10,629 nt of DNA from Candidatus Altarchaeota archaeon (GTDB taxonomy: Archaea; Altiarchaeota; Altiarchaeia; IMC4; QMZM01). The notes below the pieces were generated by a model. It saw only the letters and a list, made by a program, of their open reading frames with translations, was not told the origin of the DNA and searched no databases. Each line of letters starts with the position of its first letter. Within the stretch, counting starts at the first letter, position 1. This document shows, one piece after another, positions 7,454-10,629 of this stretch. The DNA lies in the NCBI GenBank assembly GCA_018897475.1, contig JAHIKS010000117.1, positions 1-10,629 of the forward strand, in the 5' to 3' direction. The translations under genes and the position numbers were made by a program.

Positions 7454-8443
7454 TTAATTCACTAGGGAGTTGGGTTCTTTTTTTGGAGTAGATTTTTGAA
7501 TTCTTTCCTTAATCTGAGATTCCTTCGGACTTGAAAAGGCGGCCGTGGGTTCTGCCTTTATTTCCTGAACCGAGGGGGATGAGATGGTCCCACTTTCCGA
7601 GCTGCCCTTCCATATCTTCTTATACATGGTTATCGGTGATAAATATTCCTCGTCCATGTAGAAGCTCTGTGTAAAATAGGACGAGTATAGATTGAGCAGT
7701 TCTTTGTTGCCCAGCCTCTCCGCCACGATTCCCGACCTTGAGAGAGTTTCTATGATGCTTTTGCATCTTGAATCGAGGTTCCGTATCATCTCACGCTCGT
7801 CCCAGTGTTTCTTGGCAGGAACAACTATATAAAAGAGCCTGTCATTCACTCTGTTCTTCTTGATGTAGTCGTACATGTACTCGGAGAAGTGCTCATAATA
7901 TGCCAGGGCCATCTTGTCGTCCCTCTGGATAATTCTCCGCTTGAGGTTTGTCAGATAGTCGGATAGGTCGAGATTCACGCTCCTCATGACTATCTGTATC
8001 GAAAAGTTCAGGGAGTTCAGAAACTGCAGGAAGCCGTAGATTACCGAATCCCGGTCCTCCTTTCCGAGAACCCCGAAGTTTATTGGGATTACCCTTATAG
8101 CAGCAATTGCGTTTCCGTTCTTGAGAAATTCCGTATCTGCCTTTATGGATTTGATATCCATCAGCTTCCTTGCGGCAGGGGATATCCATGATGCCTCCCG
8201 GTCCTGCCTCATGAATGATATATAATTCCCCAGGTATGTCTCAAGGTCGAACATTATGAAACCCACTGCCAGGAGAATAACGACTATGGAAACAATAATC
8301 CTTATGACAAAATCAAAGCTGGAGAAAAAGATCATGTAGAGTGCTATGGAGACTGCAATTCCGGCATATATCGATTGTTTAATCGTTAATGGGCCGAAAA
8401 GTTTTTCCTCATATCTAATTGCCGTAGGAATCTTGTAGGGCAT
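7454..8443 (-). CDS. PrgI/VirB3-like membrane protein fused to TraC/VirB4-N-like domain
   Basis: 329 residues. The N-terminus MPYKIPTAIRYEEKLFGPLT (1-20), followed by two closely spaced membrane segments (about 22-41 and 43-66), is typical of PrgI, the VirB3 counterpart in Gram-positive and archaeal type IV secretion systems. After it, residues about 100-265 include IAAIRVIPINFGVL (113-126), a helix with GFLQFLNSLNFSIQIVMRS (137-155), and RLFYIVVPAKK (202-212). That pattern matches the N-terminal, non-motor domain of VirB4/TraC proteins. The tail (281-329) is polar, rich in Ser, Lys and Glu, and probably unstructured. VirB3 and VirB4 interact directly in known systems, and the fusion plus the 1-nt spacing to the ATPase gene imply a tight complex here. 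The ATG at 8443 has no Shine-Dalgarno. It is the first gene of the cluster, divergent from lonB. Confidence 0.8.
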   Translation of the reverse strand: MPYKIPTAIRYEEKLFGPLTIKQSIYAGIAVSIALYMIFFSSFDFVIRIIVSIVVILLAVGFIMFDLETYLGNYISFMRQDREASWISPAARKLMDIKSIKADTEFLKNGNAIAAIRVIPINFGVLGKEDRDSVIYGFLQFLNSLNFSIQIVMRSVNLDLSDYLTNLKRRIIQRDDKMALAYYEHFSEYMYDYIKKNRVNDRLFYIVVPAKKHWDEREMIRNLDSRCKSIIETLSRSGIVAERLGNKELLNLYSSYFTQSFYMDEEYLSPITMYKKIWKGSSESGTISSPSVQEIKAEPTAAFSSPKESQIKERIQKSTPKKEPNSLVN

Positions 8444-8534
8444 TTTATTTTTTAGACTTCAGATACATAGTAGCATTATACATATTACCCCCAGTATATA
8501 CAAATACTTATAGAGGGGCGTCGTGTAAGGAAGA
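8444..8534. promoter_or_regulatory. Divergent promoter region, PrgI-VirB4 cluster / lonB
   Basis: A 91-bp spacer between two divergent start codons. For lonB, AAATACTTATA (8502-8512) ends 22 bases before the ATG and is a good TATA-box candidate, giving a leaderless or very short-leader mRNA. A second TATA-like stretch, GTATATACAAA (8494-8504), is slightly further upstream. For the minus-strand cluster, ATATGTATAAT (about 8475-8485 read on the minus strand) sits about 35-40 bases before the ATG. AAGGAAG just before the lonB ATG is too close to serve as a normal Shine-Dalgarno. No repressor site is recognised. Confidence 0.5.
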
Positions 8535-10427
8535 ATGACCAAAACCAAGAGGAAGATTGATATAGAATCGATGGAGTCCTGGAAGGACTTTGAGACTACC
8601 GATCAGGTCAAGATTCCGAAGAAGCTGGTAGACCAGGTTATCGGTCAGGAGAGGGCAGTCGATATAATAAGGAAGGCTGCAAAGCAGAGAAGGAACGTTC
8701 TCCTCATTGGAGTGCCTGGAACAGGAAAGTCAATGCTCGCTCTTGCAATGACAGAATTGCTCTCCTGTGAGGACCTGGTGGATGTTCTTGCCTATCCAAA
8801 CGAGGAGGATGAGAATAATCCTAAAATCAGGGCCGTCCCTGCAGGGGAAGGGATAAAGATAGTGAAAAGAGATAGGGAGAAGAGCGGTACCACAGAGGAG
8901 CGGCCAAAAGGGCAATTATTGTTGCCTTTCATTATAATTCTCGGAACTCTGGTTCTGTCCATTATGGACCTAATCGACCCTCTTGTTGCGGTCGCCCTTA
9001 TCGGTTTTGGAATCCTGATGTTCTTCCTCTTTGGATTGAATCTAAGGATGATGATGATGGGTGGGCAAAAATCCAGCATCCCGAAGCTGATAGTGGATAA
9101 TGCAACAAGGAAGGCCGCCCCATTCTTTGACGGGACTGGAACGCATGCTGGTGCATTGCTGGGAGATGTAAAGCACGACCCCCTGCAATCAGGAGGGCTT
9201 GGGACTCCGGCACATCTGAGAGTTGTGTCGGGTTTGATTCATAAAGCCAACAAGGGAATCCTCTTTATAGATGAGGTGGCATCCCTCGGGAGGTCGCAAC
9301 AGGATTTGCTTACTGCGATGCAGGAAAAACAACTGTCGATAACGGGGAGAAGTGAGATGAGCTCCGGGGCCATGGTGATTACAGACCCTGTGCCCGCTGA
9401 CTTCGTCCTGATTGCGGCAGGAAATTTTAAGGATACAGAGCATATGCACCCCGCCCTTCGTTCAAGAATCAGGGGTTATGGCTATGAGGTTTACATGAAT
9501 GACATGATAGACGGCTCGGAGAACTACAAAAAGAAACTGGTCCAGTTTGTTGCCCAAGAAGTGAACAAGGACGGGAAGATTCCTCACTTTACAAGGGATG
9601 CCGTTGGAGAGATAATAAGGGAGGCGAGAAGGAAGGCCGGTATGAGGAATAAGATTACTCTAAAGTTCAGGGAGCTTGGCGGCTTGATAAGGGCATCAGG
9701 GGACATATCAAAGGAAAAAGGCCATAAATACGTCACCCCCGAGGATGTAATGGATGGCAAGAAGGCTGCAAGGACTCTTGAGCACCAGATGGGTGACCTC
9801 TATCTCGACAGGAAGAAAGAGTACAATATACTGATTACGGAGGGCGGCAGGATTGGCAGGGTCAACGGGCTTGCAGTTCTGGGAGAAGGAGGAACGGTCC
9901 TCCCAATCGAGGCGGAGGTAGCCCCAGGAGGAAAGAAGTCAGAGATAATAGCTACCGGGAAGCTTGGAGACATAGCAAAGGAGGCAATCCAGAACGTCTC
10001 CGGTGTTATAATGAAAGTCTACGGCGAGGACATAAAGGAGAAGTATGACATCTTTGTGCAGTTTCTCCAGACCTATGAAGGCGTTGAGGGGGATTCGGCA
10101 AGCGTTTCCGTTGCTGTTGCGATGATATCTGCCTTCAAGAATGTTCCTGTGGACCAGAGCGTTGCAATGACGGGTTCCCTGACCGTCAGGGGAGAGGTCC
10201 TTCCAGTCGGAGGGGTAACCCAAAAGATTGAAGCGGCCATAGAGGCAGGACTAAAGAAGGTTATAATTCCCAAAAGCAACGAGAAGGATGTGCTCCTTGA
10301 GAAGAGATATAAGGGCAAGATTGAGGTTGTAACCGCCGAAAAGATAACGGATGTTCTAAGGGAGTCACTGATTGGCGGTGAGACAGTTATAAAGGAGATG
10401 AATAAATACTGGCCAGAAGGCAGCTAA
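8535..10427 (+). CDS. lonB: Archaeal membrane-anchored ATP-dependent protease LonB
   Basis: 630 residues, the usual archaeal LonB size. It degrades unfolded and regulatory proteins at the inner face of the cytoplasmic membrane, as a hexamer. The AAA+ module has Walker A GVPGTGKS (59-66), Walker B GILFIDE (241-247), sensor-1 Asn297 in IAAGNF, and an arginine-finger candidate Arg309 in HPALRSR. An insertion between Walker A and B holds two membrane segments (about 128-147 and 149-170), the hallmark of archaeal LonB. The C-terminal protease domain has catalytic Ser521 in EGDSAS and Lys564 in VGGVTQKIEAA. They are 43 residues apart, as in the Lon Ser-Lys dyad. The gene is transcribed away from the PrgI-VirB4 cluster, and shared function is not implied. 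The start gives MTKTKRKIDIESMESWKDFE, followed by the LVDQVIGQE segment expected at the head of the AAA+ module. Confidence 0.97.
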   Translation: MTKTKRKIDIESMESWKDFETTDQVKIPKKLVDQVIGQERAVDIIRKAAKQRRNVLLIGVPGTGKSMLALAMTELLSCEDLVDVLAYPNEEDENNPKIRAVPAGEGIKIVKRDREKSGTTEERPKGQLLLPFIIILGTLVLSIMDLIDPLVAVALIGFGILMFFLFGLNLRMMMMGGQKSSIPKLIVDNATRKAAPFFDGTGTHAGALLGDVKHDPLQSGGLGTPAHLRVVSGLIHKANKGILFIDEVASLGRSQQDLLTAMQEKQLSITGRSEMSSGAMVITDPVPADFVLIAAGNFKDTEHMHPALRSRIRGYGYEVYMNDMIDGSENYKKKLVQFVAQEVNKDGKIPHFTRDAVGEIIREARRKAGMRNKITLKFRELGGLIRASGDISKEKGHKYVTPEDVMDGKKAARTLEHQMGDLYLDRKKEYNILITEGGRIGRVNGLAVLGEGGTVLPIEAEVAPGGKKSEIIATGKLGDIAKEAIQNVSGVIMKVYGEDIKEKYDIFVQFLQTYEGVEGDSASVSVAVAMISAFKNVPVDQSVAMTGSLTVRGEVLPVGGVTQKIEAAIEAGLKKVIIPKSNEKDVLLEKRYKGKIEVVTAEKITDVLRESLIGGETVIKEMNKYWPEGS

Positions 10428-10450
10428 TTCTTTTAATTAAATCTGTATCT
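10428..10450 (+). terminator. T-rich stretch behind lonB, possible terminator
   Basis: Directly after the lonB TAA comes TTCTTTTAATT, a T-rich run on the coding strand. Archaeal RNA polymerase can terminate at short T-runs without a hairpin. No stem-loop precedes it. The assignment is weak and rests on position and composition. Confidence 0.3.
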
Positions 10451-10464
10451 ACTGAACTTTGACG

Positions 10465-10476
10465 CTTTTTATATTT
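10465..10476 (+). promoter_or_regulatory. TATA-like box for the transposase gene
   Basis: CTTTTTATATTT is a close match to the archaeal TATA box. A start about 25 bases downstream (near 10495-10500) would give a leader of roughly 55 nt before the transposase ATG, unlike the near-leaderless chromosomal genes. The box slightly overlaps the left arm of the adjacent hairpin. Confidence 0.4.
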
Positions 10477-10497
10477 ATGGTGCTTGACACCATAAAT
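10473..10497. repeat. Perfect 10-bp inverted repeat (hairpin)
   Basis: ATTTATGGTG (10473-10482) and CACCATAAAT (10488-10497) are exact reverse complements around the 5-nt loop CTTGA. No T-run follows, so it is not an ordinary intrinsic terminator. It may be a subterminal hairpin of the insertion sequence. It would form in read-through transcripts from lonB but not fully in transcripts starting at the element's own TATA-like box. Confidence 0.75.
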
Positions 10498-10536
10498 TAC
10501 TGAAAGGTTGGTTTGTTGGAGGTGGTTAGGTTAGCC

Positions 10537-10546
10537 AGGAGGTGAT
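10537..10546 (+). promoter_or_regulatory. Consensus Shine-Dalgarno before the transposase start
   Basis: AGGAGGTGAT is complementary to the conserved 3' end of 16S rRNA and ends 5 bases before the ATG at 10552. It selects this start. The overlapping ATG at 10545 opens a short frame that soon hits a stop. A second copy, GGAGGTG (10518-10524), lies 20 bases upstream. The chromosomal genes of this window lack such sites, supporting an outside origin. Confidence 0.7.
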
Positions 10547-10551
10547 GTCCT

Positions 10552-10629
10552 ATGCTACCCATAACCGAAATACCTTTGCTTGTGAGAGAGTCTGCCAAGC
10601 ATTTCGATTCTGTTTTCAGTAACTATTTA
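10552..10629 (+). CDS. Probable transposase, first 26 codons (partial)
   Basis: An open frame from ATG at 10552 to the right edge, too short for most gene finders. It reads MLPITEIPLLVRESAKHF and then DSVFSNYL. The opening MLP(I/V)xEIPxxV followed by a short helix and a 'FxxVFS' segment resembles, from memory, the N-terminus of a DDE-type transposase family common in methanogens and other archaea. The exact IS family is not determined. Support comes from the consensus Shine-Dalgarno and the hairpin upstream. With only 26 residues visible, the product call is moderate. It could be another protein carried by a mobile element. Confidence 0.55.
   Translation, partial: MLPITEIPLLVRESAKHFDSVFSNYL

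Larger units (their letters stand above)
10451..10629 (+). mobile_element. Left end of a probable insertion sequence (truncated by the window)
   Basis: The stretch behind lonB differs in style from the rest of the window. It has a long leader, a perfect hairpin, two consensus Shine-Dalgarno copies and the start of a transposase-like frame running off the right edge. The left boundary is a guess: a terminal repeat could begin near CTGAACTTTGACG (10452-10464), but the right end, needed to confirm terminal repeats and target duplication, is outside the window. lonB itself is intact, so the insertion, if real, lies at least about 20 bases downstream of its stop. Confidence 0.5.

Noticed and set aside
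1502..8443. The minus-strand cluster as a conjugative plasmid or integrated element
   Set aside because: No relaxase, coupling protein, integrase, att repeats or tRNA target is visible, and both flanks are ordinary housekeeping genes. It remains possible only if such parts lie outside the window.
8488..8518. CCCCC and GGGG blocks flanking the lonB TATA region, a possible operator palindrome
   Set aside because: Only four bases pair across 22 bases and the interior is not symmetric, which is too weak to call an operator.
10473..10497. The hairpin as an intrinsic terminator for lonB
   Set aside because: The stem is A/T-rich, no T-run follows, and it sits beside the transposase signals. It is better explained as part of the insertion sequence.

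Overview
The window reads as chromosomal DNA of an archaeon, most likely a euryarchaeote-type lineage that I cannot place further. The evidence is a membrane-anchored archaeal LonB protease, a two-subunit class I fumarase, A/T-rich TATA-like elements about 25-30 bases before start codons, and almost no Shine-Dalgarno sites in front of the chromosomal genes, which suggests leaderless mRNAs. The DNA is gene-dense with short spacers. No rRNA, tRNA or CRISPR array was seen.

Left part (1-1536): housekeeping metabolism. The 5' part of a class I fumarase/tartrate dehydratase alpha-subunit gene runs off the left edge on the minus strand. It is divergent from a complete chorismate synthase gene (aroC, plus strand), and only 37 bases separate the two start codons.

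Central part (1502-8443): six tightly packed minus-strand genes, in transcription order. They are (1) a PrgI/VirB3-like membrane protein fused to a TraC/VirB4-N-like domain, (2) a VirB4/TraC-type ATPase with an extra C-terminal domain that looks like a degenerate PD-(D/E)XK nuclease fold, (3) an SPFH (stomatin/band 7) protein with two membrane segments and a C-terminal coiled coil, (4) a 95-residue protein that resembles HxsD, (5) a 547-residue protein with a degenerate Mrr-like N-terminal domain and a multi-pass C-terminus, and (6) a half-size ArsP/YraQ-type permease. Genes 1-2 are 1 nt apart, 3-4 share ATGA, 4-5 share TAATG, and 5-6 are 1 nt apart. A 66-bp gap before gene 3 may hold an internal promoter. 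The last gene overlaps the 3' end of aroC by 35 nt, tail to tail. Genes 1-2 give the core of a type IV secretion-like apparatus, but the window has no relaxase, coupling protein, pilin or VirB6. I therefore read the cluster as a chromosomally settled, membrane-bound DNA- or protein-handling machine of unknown function, and it is the most interesting item here.

Right part (8535-10629): lonB is transcribed divergently from the cluster. Just behind it is what looks like the left end of an insertion sequence: a strong TATA-like box, a perfect 10-bp hairpin, two GGAGGTG copies, and the first 26 codons of a probable transposase, cut off by the window edge.
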